This document shows positions 42,542 to 54,847 of a stretch of 64,000 nucleotides of DNA, one piece after another. Both the position numbers and the translations under genes were made by a program. The notes beneath the pieces were generated by a model. That model did no database searches. It saw nothing but the letters and a program-made list of their open reading frames with translations, and was not told the origin of the DNA. The stretch is taken from contig NC_060063.1 of assembly GCF_020283565.1 (NCBI RefSeq), positions 18,542,720-18,606,719 of the forward strand. The letters run 5' to 3'. This stretch comes from Trifolium pratense. Lineage: Eukaryota; Streptophyta; Magnoliopsida; Fabales; Fabaceae. Numbering within the stretch: the first letter of the stretch is position 1; the number at the start of each line of letters is the position of its first letter.

Positions 42542-45396
42542 TCAATCATTCTTAGCAGATTTCATAACATGTTGTAGCAGACCATAGCATGAACTTTGAC
42601 CAACATTCGTTCCATGTGGCATTCCTTGTTGCATTCCAGGTTGCAGTCCATACATTGGGTATATGGGTTGTACGGGCATCGGTTGAATCATCGGATGTAC
42701 CATAGGCATCATAGGATACAGTTGCTGATTCATATTTCTGCTTGTGCTCTGTAATTCCATATGTGCAGGTGTCGTAATGGTGGTAGCAGCGCGGTATCTT
42801 GGCGGATACAAAGTTTTGTTTTGCACACTTCTTTGAACATTGCAAGCTTCTTTTCTTTTCCTTTTCTGAAAAATCAACATAATTGCTTATATAATTACGC
42901 AATATTTAAACCAAAACCAAATCAGCAATTTGGCTTTCAGAATATAATAACCAAATAACAAAAAATACAAATATAATACCTCAGCAATTTGGCTTACAGA
43001 ATCAGAAATCGACACCGAGTACAAATCGACATTTGGTTCTGCCACTTGTTCTGTCGTTTGTTGTGTACCCTGCAAATTTAACAATATCAATTACAATGCT
43101 CGATAACCAGTACAACATTATATAAAACTGACAAACAAATAATGATTTATTAAAATTACAGAACATCTCTTCGAATTAGGAGTTGTATTTTTGCCATTTG
43201 AACGGCGCCTGGCAGATTTTGCGACATTATTCTTTTTCTTTGGAGCACCTTTACACTTAACCATAACTGGATCGCCTACTGCTGACTTTTGTGTACCGAT
43301 TGCATCATCATCTTTACTGCAATACTTTTTTTTCAGCTGCATCAGGTCTTCCATTATTTGTGCATAAACACCATCTTTTTTTGAAGCTTCTTTGCAGAAC
43401 TCTGTTAAAACAGTACAATATGAACCAAAACGAGCTTCGGCAATCGTATTCAAATCAACATTATCATTAAAATTGCTGCTGTTCAAAAACTGAATTTTTG
43501 CATCCTTGGTCCATCGCGTCAAAACCAAATTGTTTGGGATACGATCAACGTGTTCTTCCTTCATTACGTAAAAAATATGAGAACACGGAATGCCACGGGA
43601 CTCAAACTTCTTACATGAACACTCAAATGTCGAACCATCATAAACAACACTTCTTTCATAACCATCCTTACAATATTTTGTCAATCTATAATTCTTCCTA
43701 CCCCCAACTTCGCTTTTCTCCCTAACTATCAATTCACCGGCTTTCAATATTTCATGTCTAACTTCTTTGAAAAGCTCCGCCGTATATATTTTACCAGCAT
43801 GACTCTCAATCACAGGCAGTTGCGTCGACAACACAGGATCTGTAGACGATGATTTAAAATCAGCAACCAACTCATTATTTCTATAATCTCTCAAAGCCTG
43901 ATCAAAGTTGTTCATAAATTCAAAAATGCATCCTTGCTTCCTGACATAACTCTTAATTATTGCATTAACAGCTTCGCACTGCGACGTAGTTCTTATACGT
44001 CCAAAAAAATTATCTCGTAGATATGCAGTAGCCCACAGTGACCTATTCTCGTACGTTTTGACTACCCAAGGATGTCCTTGCACTCCATTTTCTTTAATCA
44101 TTTGTGACCAATACTCTTCAAATTCATCTATTGTAAAATTTGAGTACATGGCCTTTGAAAAACCGTCCAAAAAATTATTTCCGTTCTTCACATTCTCACT
44201 TGCATTCTTATTCAAATGCCAAGCACATAACCTATGGTTAGCATCAGGAAAAATCTGTTTTATGGCCTCTCTCATTGCCCCATCCCCATCTGTTACCACC
44301 GCTTTTGGTTGTTTACCTTCCATGCATTCTAGGAAACACCTCAACACCCACTTATACGTCTCCGTCGTTTCATCTGACACCAATGCAGCACCAAAAATTA
44401 TTGTTTGAGAGTGGTGGTTACACCCTGAAAATACAACCAACGGATAGTTGTACTTGTTCTTCCTGTAAGTCGTGTCAAATGCAAGCACATCACCAAAACA
44501 AAAATAGTCGGTCCTACTAATCCCATCAGCCCAAAAAAGAGTCTTCATTCTTCCATTAACGTTGTCTACAGCATACTCAGCATAAAGCATGGGATCACTA
44601 GACGACTTCATATTCAGGTAGTTTAAAGCTGCGACAACATCACCATCTTTAATAACAGCACGCATTTTTTTATCAAAATAGTTGTACAAATCTTTCTTTG
44701 TAAAACCAACATCAGCATATCCACCCTTCTGTGCAACCATGTACCCCATTATATGACATGTTCTAATGCCACGTTTCTGAAGACTATCCACCTGAGCCTT
44801 ATCTACTTCAGAAATTTTACGATATACGGGGTGTAAGTGCACAAACCTAGCTGGGGTTAATTCATGGTTATGAGTCTCTTCAAAAGCTGAAACTACATAT
44901 CTATCCTTTTCAGCTTTGTATTTCACACGAAGACTGGCTCCACATTTAGTGCGGGTCAAACGTCTATGTTCTAATTTCCTATCTATCCTAACTAAGTGTC
45001 TCTTCTCTCTTACACCGTGTTTGTTGCATACAAACTGCTTCATTTTTATTACTTTATTACCTTCACTACCTCTTACCCTACTATCACCTTTCCTAACAGC
45101 AAAACCATTATACTTACCTAACGGTAATAAAAGTCATAAGCTTCATTAAGAGTGGCAAATTTCATAGAACGAATTTCTTCAGCAGTTATGGTATCAAACC
45201 TTATCTGGCTATTGCCTCCAACTGCATCTCCATCATCATTGCCATTATCAGCTGAATGATCGCCATCCACTGAACTTTGATTCATATTAGATATCGAATA
45301 ACTTTCTTCATCATCCAACTCCTCGTCCCATGAATCACGTTCACTTGAATGAATGGAATCCACATCAACATCAGCAGACTCATCATAGTTTTCCAT
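42542..45396 (-). pseudogene. FAR1/MURA-type MULE transposase, one-base frameshift
   Basis: The model has exon A 45396-43160, exon B 43069-42980 and exon C 42865-42542. A FAR1-type DNA-binding region (FATLNEAYDFYYR, then YNGFAVRKG, CGASLRVKYK, HNHEL) is followed by the MULE catalytic domain. This has FDTTYRKNKYNYPLV, VVTDGDGAM, the CAWH pair and the glutamate of SQCEAVN. A SWIM zinc finger (CSCKKFESRGIPCSHIF) and a methionine/proline-rich tail come next. Just after FYYR a base appears to be missing: a TAG stands at 45120-45118 and the downstream frame is shifted by one. Otherwise the roughly 880-residue product looks complete. It lies next to the right inverted end, as a mudrA gene would. It could also be a domesticated FAR1-related gene. 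Confidence 0.8.
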
Positions 45397-45954
45397 TGTT
45401 ATCCTGAATTAACACAAGTTGTCACCAAACAAAACTCAGCTCAGCATCAATTACAAAACCACCATATTACCTAAACACTAAAATCAAAATGTATCTAACC
45501 TAATTCCCAAATTAATTTACGAGCTCCACTAGAAAACCCTAATTCACAAATTGAAATCAAATTTAACAAACCCAAATTAAAATTTGATATCATTATATCT
45601 TAATACCTAATTACAAATAAAGTTGTAAATCGTTTACCTTAATACGAGACGAGCATCTGATTTTTGAATGTCGAACTCGAACTTCGTTCAACAATGGTGG
45701 AGGAGAACGATAGAGTCTAAGATAAATGAGGTTGGGTGGTGAGAAAATAAGATGTTGATGAACGATGAAACGAAGAAGTTGAAGAAATCAATTCATTCAA
45801 AAATGGTGGGCGAAGAACAAACAGGTTGGCTGGTGAATGGGGAAATACGAACAATGAAACAACAGATATTTTGATTTGATTATTTGATTATTTGATTATT
45901 TGATTTGATTATTTGGGAATTATGATTAATAAAACAATATTAAGTTTGGGGTAA
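45397..45954. other. Promoter and leader of the transposase gene
   Basis: AT-rich sequence between the transposase ATG (45396) and the right inverted end. It includes TTTGATTATTTGATTATTTGATT runs (45870-45910). A 5' leader intron is possible (CTTAC near 45640 is a donor on the minus strand). No other gene is seen. Confidence 0.35.
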
Positions 45955-46126
45955 TTTTGTAAGTTTTAATTTGTTAGGGACTTGTTTGCAACATGAAGAT
46001 GTATGGTAAGCCTTCTACACCATATAATCCTATGTGGCAATTGACTAATTCAACTGTTTCATTAATTGGCCACAGTGGCGACTTCTTTCAAGAAGTGAGT
46101 TTTTTGACTTCTTCCTAGAATTTTCC
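45955..46126 (-). repeat. Right terminal inverted repeat of the MULE family
   Basis: The reverse complement of 46126-46080 aligns with 564-610, and weaker similarity extends about 170 bp inward. The end is about 560-730 bp from the transposase ATG, a normal distance for mudrA-type genes. Confidence 0.55.
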
Positions 46127-46602
46127 TTTCTTTATAGGGGTAAGATAAAATTCCCCTACTTTGTAAAGGTAAAAGTCTATTAACCCACAAACAATCTTCA
46201 ATTGTTTAGCCTCTCTAAGAGTGTAACAAAATAGTAAAAAAATCAAAACCTCAAAACAATTATGTAAAAGTAGTCAATATGAACTGAACATACAATAAAT
46301 TTGAGACTCTCAAATTTTCTTAAGATTTTGCCGTTTGATAGTTAAATATTTTTAAAAAAAATCGGATTCAATCAAAAAACCCACTGACCCACTCTAATGT
46401 TATATTTTTTACAAAAATACTAAATGCTTTGTTGTTTGATAGTTAAATGTTTTTGTAGTGAAATTAGTTTACACAATGTTTTAAAAAAATAAAAAAATTG
46501 AGTAATTTTTATAAAAAAAAATGATGATTCATCGTTTAGTCATTTAATATTAAAAAAAATTAAAAAACATTTGGATATCCCATTATCCGCCCCGAAAATT
46601 AG
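46127..46602. other. AT-rich flank, nothing recognised
   Basis: Sequence between the right MULE end and the 753-bp MITE. It has repeated GTTTGATAGTTAAAT-like segments at about 46334 and 46434, and no gene. Confidence 0.3.
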
Positions 46603-47355
46603 GAGTCCAGATCTGCTCCAGTATTCTTATCCTCCAGTTTTCCAGTTCTTTTGCTAGATGACCGACACATGGAAAAAATATTAATCAACGGTTCATCTTC
46701 TTTTATCTTCTCGTTTTTTTTTCTTCTCTATAGTAAATATTTTCTTCTGGTTCTGTGTATTTTTATGTTCTTTTTGTTTGTTATAGCCAGAATTAATCCC
46801 ATCTAGCATAATAGATCTTTGTTGTTTGTTGGTATTTTCTTTTCCACCATTAATCCTTTTATTCTTGACTCTACTTTTCTTTAGAGAAGATGAATTTTTT
46901 TCTCTGTATTCAGAACATGAAATTGCATAAGCTTACTATCCTTCAAATTGCAAAATATAAAATTACAGTCTATAATTAATTACAGCGAAATGTTTCAATC
47001 AACAATCTCCAATCTTCAAACTGAAAAGGGGGAAATGGAAGCAAGGAGACACTGCCACTGTGAGCCAGTGGCGAGAAGAGAAAACAGCGAGTCAGCGACT
47101 GCCGACTAGGAGCGAAAGACACAACGGCAGCGACTGAGTGACACAGCGACAGACAGGGTGATTAGTTTCACTGAAAAGGAAAATTGAATTGAAAGGGATA
47201 AAGAATGAAGTAGGTATCGTGAGAGGAAGAGGAATTCTAGCTTTTTTATCTAAGTTTTCTTCTGATCCGTTCATTTCTTTTATGTCCACGTGTCGCTCAT
47301 CAATCAAAGAAACTGGAAAACTGGAGGATACAAACACTGGAGCAGATCCGGACTC
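46603..47355. mobile_element. Non-autonomous MULE-type element, 753 bp
   Basis: The ends GAGTCCAGATCTGCTCCAGT and (inverted) GAGTCCGGATCTGCTCCAGT start terminal inverted repeats of about 90-100 bp. They share CCTCCAGTTTTCCAGTT and a diverging GA-CGACAC-TGGA. A perfect 9-bp duplication, gaaaattag, flanks it at 46594-46602 and 47356-47364. That duplication size and the long repeats indicate the Mutator superfamily. It has no transposase. The interior (about 46720-47200) may hold captured sequence, but I do not recognise it. Confidence 0.85.
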
Positions 47356-47520
47356 GAAAATTAGTGGGTTAATCCGACCAAAATGAGTAAAAAAAAAAAA
47401 GAAATTAATATGTTATGTATAAAAAAAATTTAGTTTTCCAAAAATATAGTATTAATTAGTTTTGTTGAAAAATAAAAAAGATAAAAGTAACAAATTTAAT
47501 ATGATAGAACTACCTAAAAA

Positions 47521-47646
47521 TCCATGAGTCTAGCTCGATTGGTAAAGGACATTGCACATTTGTGCAGGACCGGAGTTCGAACCTGATATGCCCACTTATT
47601 CACCTTTAAGGGTGAATTTCTAACCGCTAGACTACGTGACAAAAAA
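47521..47646 (+). mobile_element. tRNA-derived SINE
   Basis: The body starts with GAGTCTAGCTCGATTGGTAAAG (A-box region) and has GTTCGAACCTG (B box) about 40 bp on, the layout of a tRNA-type Pol III promoter. The 3' part (GGTGAATTTCTAACCGCTAG) resembles tails of legume SINEs that I know. It ends in an A-run and is flanked by a perfect 13-bp duplication, aactacctaaaaa, at 47508-47520 and 47647-47659. Confidence 0.85.
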
Positions 47647-47856
47647 AACTACCTAAAAACAAATCATATCTTTAAATAACAAACTAATATTTTGTTTTTT
47701 TTTTTATACAAATATCCTATAAAATATAAATTCAAAACAAATCTTAAAAAGATATTATATTGTCAAGAAAATCCAACCCAAATAAACAAGTACGTTATTA
47801 GATCCACTATGGAAAAACCCAAGTACTTACTACCTATATATATATTTGTAATCCCG

Positions 47857-48925
47857 CCTCTCTTGGAGGATATTGAATGAAGTTACAATTTACGGTATTT
47901 TCTTAGTTTTGAAAATCGAGTCTTTTTGGGCTTAGGCCCCTTTGTACACCAAAAAAAAAAAAAAATCGAGTCTTTAGCATAACCCTAGTTTGTTACTATA
48001 TACAATCTGAAGAACAAGCCAACACTTTCATTCGGTTAAACACAATTCACATCCTCCATCATGATTATTGTAAGTTCATCAATTAAGGCTACAATTTTTT
48101 TTACTTGTTTTATTATTGTTGTGCCTCTCTTGGAGGATATTGAATGAAGTTACAATTTACGGTATTTTCTTAGTTTTGAAAATCGAGTCTTTTTGGGCTT
48201 AGGCCCCTTTGTACACCAAAAAAAAAAAAAAATCGAGTCTTTAGCATAACCCTAGTTTGTTACTATATACAATCTGAAGAACAAGCCAACACTTTCATTC
48301 GGTTAAACACAATTCACATCCTCCATCATGATTATTGTAAGTTCATCAATTAAGGCTACAATTTTTTTTACTTGTTTTATTATTGTTGTGCCTCTCTTGG
48401 AGGATATTGAATGAAGTTACAATTTACGGTATTTTCTTAGTTTTGAAAATCGAGTCTTTTTGGGCTTAGGCCCCTTTGTACACCAAAAAAAAAAAAAAAA
48501 ATCGAGTCTTTAGCATAACCCTAGTTTGTTACTATATACAATCTGAAGAACAAGCCAACACTTTCATTCGGTTAAACACAATTCACATCCTCCATCATGA
48601 TTATTGTAAGTTCATCAATTAAGGCTACAATTTTTTTTACTTGTTTTATTATTGTTGTGCCTCTCTTGGAGGATATTGAATGAAGTTACAATTTACGGTA
48701 TTTTCTTAGTTTTGAAAATCGAGTCTTTTTGGGCTTAGGCCCCTTTGTACACCAAAAAAAAAAAAAAATCGAGTCTTTAGCATAACCCTAGTTTGTTACT
48801 ATATACAATCTGAAGAACAAGCCAACACTTTCATTCGGTTAAACACAATTCACATCCTCCATCATGATTATTGTAAGTTCATCAATTAAGGCTACAATTT
48901 TTTTTACTTGTTTTATTATTGTTGT
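47857..48925 (+). repeat. Four tandem copies of the synthetase promoter and first exon
   Basis: CCTCTCTTGGAGGATATTG starts units at 47857, 48124, 48391 and 48660 (spacing 267, 267, 269). Units differ mainly in the length of an A-run. Each contains a leader and ATGATTATT/GTAAGT, that is a start codon and splice donor, at 48061, 48328, 48597 and 48864. So each unit can act as an alternative first exon with the same reading phase. Confidence 0.95.
47912..47975 (+). mobile_element. Tiny retroposon stub with poly(A) inside each promoter unit
   Basis: In unit 1, about 25 bases (TTGGGCTTAGGCCCCTTTG...) followed by a run of A are bordered by the same ATCGAGTCTTT on both sides. That is what a severely 5'-truncated LINE or SINE insertion leaves. 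The same stub sits at the same place in units 2 to 4, so it inserted before the units multiplied. Confidence 0.55.
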
Positions 48926-51900
48926 TATTATTTCGGTAATGAATTTTTGTATATATATATAGGAACTAGATTGTCCTTCTAGCGTGAGAAAGCAACTTGG
49001 AAAACTTTTTGCCGAAGCTCTCAAACAAACTGTGCCTACTGAACTTGAAATTGTCCCTTTGATCGATGCATGTATTCCAAAAGATGGTGTAAAGCATGCT
49101 GATTATCAATGGTAAGATGTATTATTATTATTATTATAGATATATGTGAAATTGATTAATAGATAAGCACTTGTGAGATTATTATTTGATAGATATTATG
49201 GAAATAACATGATTGAGTTTATATACATTACTGACACGAGTACTGGTGAGATTATTTGAGATAGGCTCTCCTGAATAGCCTATGAAATCTAATCTTTTTT
49301 TTTTGGGAATTCTGGTTGCAGTAATAATGCGATGAGTCTTTTTGCTAAGATTAAAGGGAAGCAAGAGGAGTTCAAAAATCCACGTTCACTTGGAGAGGTA
49401 TAATCTCCTTTGTATAATTAATCATATTATATAATTACTTAGCCTTGTTATTTTTGTCTAATTTGAATGTGTGTTTTTGTTTGTGTAGGGCATTATGAAA
49501 AATCTTCCTCCATCAGAAATGATAGAATCGTGCTCTGTTGCTGGTCCTGGATTTGTGAATATTGTATTATCAAACAAGTGGATAGCACAGGTGATTGATT
49601 GCATTTATATCTCTACTTTTAAATTATAAATAGTATGTACTGTGGTGTGGGTATGTGTGTCTCCAAAAATTTGTAGGCCAGTGTCTGGATTGTAGTGTGC
49701 TTCCTGTGTGCGTGTGTGTGTGTGTGTCTTGTTTCGATTATTATGCACTTGACAGAAACAAATTCCTCCTGCAGAGGGTACAAAAGATGCTTACCGACGG
49801 TATTGATTCCTGGGCACCTCGACTTCCAATCAAGAGGGTTTTGGTAGACTTTTCCTCACCTAATATAGCAAAAGAAATGCATGTTGGTCACCTGAGGTCA
49901 ACCATTATTGGGGACACGTTGGCACGAATGCTTGAGTTTTGCCAGCCTGAATGTCTGATCCGCCGAAATCATCTTGGTGACTGGGGCACTCAGGTAGATT
50001 TAATCTCTAATGTAAACTATGCTATTTTGTGCTATGTTTTAATATTCTTCTAGTTGTGTAATTTGTGACCAATGGCTTATGTAAGTAGGTTTTTTTAACT
50101 GTTTTCATGGCGAACAACATGATTTTCACTCCTTCAATTCATTTCAATTCAAATGAAGTCGTGTAACCTTCTACAAACTCTAATGTACCCACCCATAAAA
50201 AAAAATTATTTAGATACTTAACTATTTTAATTGCCACCAAATTAACAATGTTTACTTATGATATATTTGCTTGAGTTATAGATCATTCTTGTTTGAAGAA
50301 TCACATTTTGGTATTGGAGCATATGGCTTAAAATCTATGCATTGGTTTTGCAGTTCGGGATGCTGATCGCACACCACTTTGAGAAATTTCCGAACTCAGA
50401 CAATGTTAATGAATCTAATATTGGAGATCTACAGGTAAGATAACATTTGGAAATGAACTTCATATCATTTTGCAGTTAACTATTTGCATGCTTATTGTCA
50501 TTGAATTAAATGTAAGTAAAACTATGCATTTACATTCCTTGGATATCTAAAAGTTAATTTGTTACAAATACCCTGAAACCTAAATAGATAATATAAGCTG
50601 CTACTTTCTCATGAAACTGCCAACAGCCTTTAAAAGACCAGTAATTGATTTTCTTGGCTGGTATTGCTTTTATACCGTGTTTGTGAATAAACTTTTTAAC
50701 CTAACAGTTTTTTATATAAATCATATCAACACTTCCATTTCCACTTTTTGTTGTTTTATTTTTTATTTTTAATTACAAAATGTCAATTTGAGAATTCAGA
50801 AATTAATGTTCAGGCCTATGCTTGACTAGATATACTAGTTATTATTATAAATGAATAATCAACCTTGAAGTGGCAATGTTTATTGGTCTTTAGGGATAAG
50901 ATATTCATGTTTTCATTGTTATTTAGCTTCGATGCAAAATTATTTTAGTTATTCTGATATTATTGGATTTGGTGCATTTTTAGGCATTCTATAAGGAATC
51001 AAAATTGAAGTTTGACAGTGATCCTGATTTTAAGTTAAATGCACAGCAGTCAGTGGTCAAGCTCCAGGTAAATTTTACTTCATTTTTTTCTTTTCTTTCT
51101 ACCCCCTATTTGCGAGGTCACGGGGAATTTGTTATTCATTTTTTGTATGCCTGAATTCAGGGAGGGGATCCCAAGTATCGCAAGGCATGGGAGCAAATTT
51201 GCAATATTAGTAGGACTGAGTTTAACAAGGTCTATCAACGCCTTGGAATTCATTTGGAGGAAATGGTAAGGTTTCTAGTATCTTTTGTATCTCCCATGAG
51301 GAATTTCTTATCTCTTAATTTTGTGTTGGGCCTCTTAGAATTCTATGTGTTCCTTATATAGGTTTTGTTTTGTAGATATTCTGTCTGTTGGTGTGGTTTT
51401 TATTGAATGTATTGTGGCTTTGATTATGTATTTTAGCCAGTTATACCACATTCTATGCAGTCCATTTTGTGTCTTTTTTATGACAGCCGTAAATTTGGCT
51501 GGTTGCTTGAATTAGCATTAGGGAACTATATGATATCTAGCTCATTCATTAGCTTGTTTGTTTTTTCTGTTAGAATTCTATTCTCAGTTCAGCTAGGCTG
51601 ACATATTTATTATGACTCCTTTATTTTCCTGAATGCCTGTATATAGCAATTGTAGCAACAATACATTTGGTTACTGTGTAGCAAGTAGCATTAAGTTGGA
51701 TAATGCACAGTGTCGCAATAAATTGGTCAAATAACTTGAATTTATGTTGCAGTCATTACAGATTTTTATTTTATTAACAGTGACGTGTTTTACTTTGTAC
51801 TGATTGGTGATTGATGTATTTGGCCACAGCCAGAGAGCTTCTATAATGAATTAATCCCTCCAACTTTGGAGAAACTGGATAAATTAGGGCTGATTGAAGA

Positions 51901-54515
51901 CAGTGATGGTGCTCGTGTGATATTTGTGGACGGTGTAGACATACCACTAATTGCAGTGAAAAAAGACGGAGGCTACAACTACTTTTCAACCGATCTAGCA
52001 TCACTTTGGTTAGTTTTTAGTTTTAGTATTTTGGATATTCTCTCTACACTTGTGATGTGATGTGGTTTCAGTATTGAAGTATATCTTGAATGTCACACAC
52101 TTTGTGGTATGAACTTTGGCGGTTTAGGTATTAAAGTAGAAGACATATTGAAGTACTAATAAGAAGAGTGTGAGAGTGGGTTAGGTCAAGGCCAAAGGGT
52201 ATTCCAATAGTTAGACTTGTAGGTATAATACAAAGAATAAAATGTATCATGAATTATCCACAAGCATGTAGATTTAAGTTGTTTGCTAGTGATTCATGTA
52301 ACTGGCCTCAGATAGGAAAGAGGCTTTTATTATTGTTTCTGTACACTGTTTTTTGTTTAAAATTTGGGATAAATGCTTCTATTTGTCTGTATTTTTATCT
52401 AAGTATGAAACAGGAAATAGATCTAATGTGGAAAATAAACTGGTTTAGTTACCTTAGCCATTTGACCCTTGTAGGTATCGTCTGAATATCGAAAAGCTTG
52501 ATTGGAATATATATGTTACAGATGTTGGGCAGTGGCAACATTTTGACATGCTTTTTAAGGTATGTCCCAATTAACCGATATATTGTTACTGCTACTGATA
52601 ATAATATTCCAATGATTTTAAAAATCTGACTGACATCCCTTTTGATTTATCTATCAGGCCTTCAGGCGTGCTGGGTGGCTTCCAAAAGACGAAAATGAAT
52701 ATCCAATATGCACTCATATAGGTTTCGGTCTTGTTCTTGGCAAGGATGGAAAACGATTACGAAGTAGCTTGGGTGAGACTGTTCGATTGGTTGATTTACT
52801 CGATAAAGCTAAAGAAAAGAGTAAAATTGCCCTTCTTAAACGTGGTAAATACCAATTACCTATTGTAAATACCAGTTACATATTCAAAGAAAGAAGCAAT
52901 GTTTCAGTTTGTTTTAGATCTGTGAAACTGATATTGTGCATTAGACAGTTAACCTTTTAAGTCATATGTCATCTAGGTAATACTAAAGAGTGGTCTGAGG
53001 AAGAGATTGAGAAAGCATCAGAGGCAATTGGATATGGGGCTGTTAAGTAAGTTCTTTATCTCAATAATGTTTTCCCATATATAAGTATAACAACCAACAT
53101 TGCTTTTGAGCAATGATATGTAGTTAGCTTAATTGTATGCATACTTTATTGTGTTAAATTGGAACCAGATGTATTGTCTTACAATTTCATGTACTTTATT
53201 TTTGAGCAATGAGATGCAAACTTGTTTCCTGTCATGTTCATGCTTTTGATGTCTTTGCAGGTATGCTGACCTGAAGAACAACAGAACAACAAATTACACG
53301 ATCAACTTTGAGCAGATGCTTAATGACAAGGTACATATATTGTTTTCAAATGCTTGTCAAGTTACAATAGAAAAGCTTGTAGATTTTATAACCGTTAAGA
53401 TGCCCCAGACAGGCTGTCCTGCTTCCCTCTCATAGGAAATATTTATGAAGTCTAAATCTTTAAATTTTAGTCCTTTTAATTTACAATTGGTGTTAGAACT
53501 GCTAAAAAAAATATCTTTTAACAAATGACAAATGTTGAGCTGGTTCTTCATTCCATGGAACCAACTAATGTATAGTTATAAATATCTCACCTTTCTAAGT
53601 TTTTTGTCCAACAGGGTAATACTGCTGTTTATTTGATCTATGCACATGCTAGGATCTGTTCCATTATCAGGAAATCTGGTAAAGACATAGAAGAACTAAA
53701 AAAGGTAATTTTTCTAATTTCCATGATTGATTTGTTGAAAAAAAGTAATTTAATCACTTTTTGTATCAAATGCTTAATTTAACAATGTTAAACATAAATT
53801 ATATTGTACTTAGGTTTTATACTAGAGTAGATCATGGTTGACTTGTTTTGAATCAATTAAGCACTAATCTATTATGATTGTAGTAGTACTACATTTGTGT
53901 TTATTTATACTTGGATAATGTTACGCCGACTAAAAATCAACTCATGCAAATTTTGTATGCTTCATATCTTGTTTATCAACTCATGACAGACTGGGACTGT
54001 GGTGTTGGATCATGAAGACGAGCGTACGTTGGCCCTTCATTTACTGCAATTTACGGAGGTATAGTGAAACATTTATTCTTGAGATTTATACCTAGCATGC
54101 TATACTTTGTTAATTTGTGTCCATAAGAAAAGACCGAGACATTAGAGACAACTATACGAACGTGTGTGTATTATTTTACAATCCAAAAAATATGTACTTA
54201 TGATTTTTTTTTAATATCTTTTAGGTTTTCGTGGAGTCGTGCTCAAACTTGTTACCACATACACTGTGTGAATATTTATATAATTTGGCAGAAATCTTCA
54301 CAAAGAAGTTTTATTCTAATTGTCAGGTATAAAGCTTTCGTGCATGAATTTGAATGCCCTTCCATAAGCTATTTACTGTATATTAATTTGAATATATTTT
54401 CCAGGTTGTTGGGTCGCCTGAGGAAACTAGCAGACTCCTATTATGTGAAGCAACACTTGTTGTGATGAGACATTGCTTCTATCTCCTAGGAATTGTACCA
54501 GTTGACAAGCTATGA
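48864..54515 (+). CDS. Arginine-tRNA ligase (arginyl-tRNA synthetase), 17 exons
   Basis: Seventeen exons in phase give 595 aa: 48864-48872, 48963-49111, 49322-49397, 49489-49590, 49775-49993, 50354-50434, 50984-51067, 51161-51265, 51830-52008, 52475-52559, 52658-52844, 52977-53046, 53261-53330, 53615-53704, 53990-54058, 54225-54326 and 54405-54515. All have GT-AG borders. The enzyme charges tRNA-Arg with arginine using ATP. An N-terminal additional domain (about 5-110) is followed by the class I core with the HIGH motif as HVGH (148-151). A KMSKS-equivalent loop is near 395-404, and the C-terminal DALR anticodon-binding domain ends in GIVPVDKL. The length is usual for the plant cytosolic enzyme, and there is no obvious transit peptide. 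The last ATG/first exon is used here; three upstream copies are equally usable. The signature loop reads [10 protein letters not shown], which looks unusual. Confidence 0.92.
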
Positions 54516-54847
54516 GCTATTTGAATTTACTCTGCAAGAATCAATCTACTTCAGTTTTGCTTATTGTATTTTGTTGAAAAATATTTAGTTTCCTAGTTTG
54601 TTATTTCCAGGAGATTTTAACTAATCCATTATTTTCTTACTCCTCATTGTAACTATTTCCTCCTTAATTTAATTTAAGGAGAGATAACTAATTGTATTTT
54701 TTCTATTTAATAGATTATAGCATTCACATATTCCATTTTTATAGTATCAAAAAGCATGTTTAACCTTACTTTTTTTAATAATAAAAAAACAAAACATATT
54801 TCACCCAATTTGTTTGCCATTATTACATTGATTTTATAAGGAAAGAA
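54516..54847 (+). other. 3' UTR and flank of the synthetase gene
   Basis: AT-rich sequence after the stop. It probably includes the 3' UTR and polyadenylation site, but I could not fix a cleavage site. No gene is seen. Confidence 0.4.

Larger units (their letters stand above)
564..46126 (-). mobile_element. Putative large MULE (Ulp1-bearing), with nested insertions
   Basis: This is the interval between the two related inverted ends. It contains a FAR1/MURA transposase next to the right end, a Ulp1-like protease gene near the left end, three B3-like genes, a GRF zinc-finger gene and three tandem arrays. Subtracting the 23.2-kb copia compound leaves about 22 kb, which is long but within what is known for MULEs that capture genes. 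The transposase and Ulp1 genes are co-oriented on the minus strand. Against a single element: no 9-bp target duplication at the ends, and the satellites may be chromosomal. The alternative is two related MULEs in a repeat-rich region. Confidence 0.35.

Noticed and set aside
564..46126. A proven single 45.5-kb MULE insertion
   Set aside because: The inverted ends match, but the 9 bp outside them (actctgaat and tttctttat) do not, so a single insertion event is not shown.
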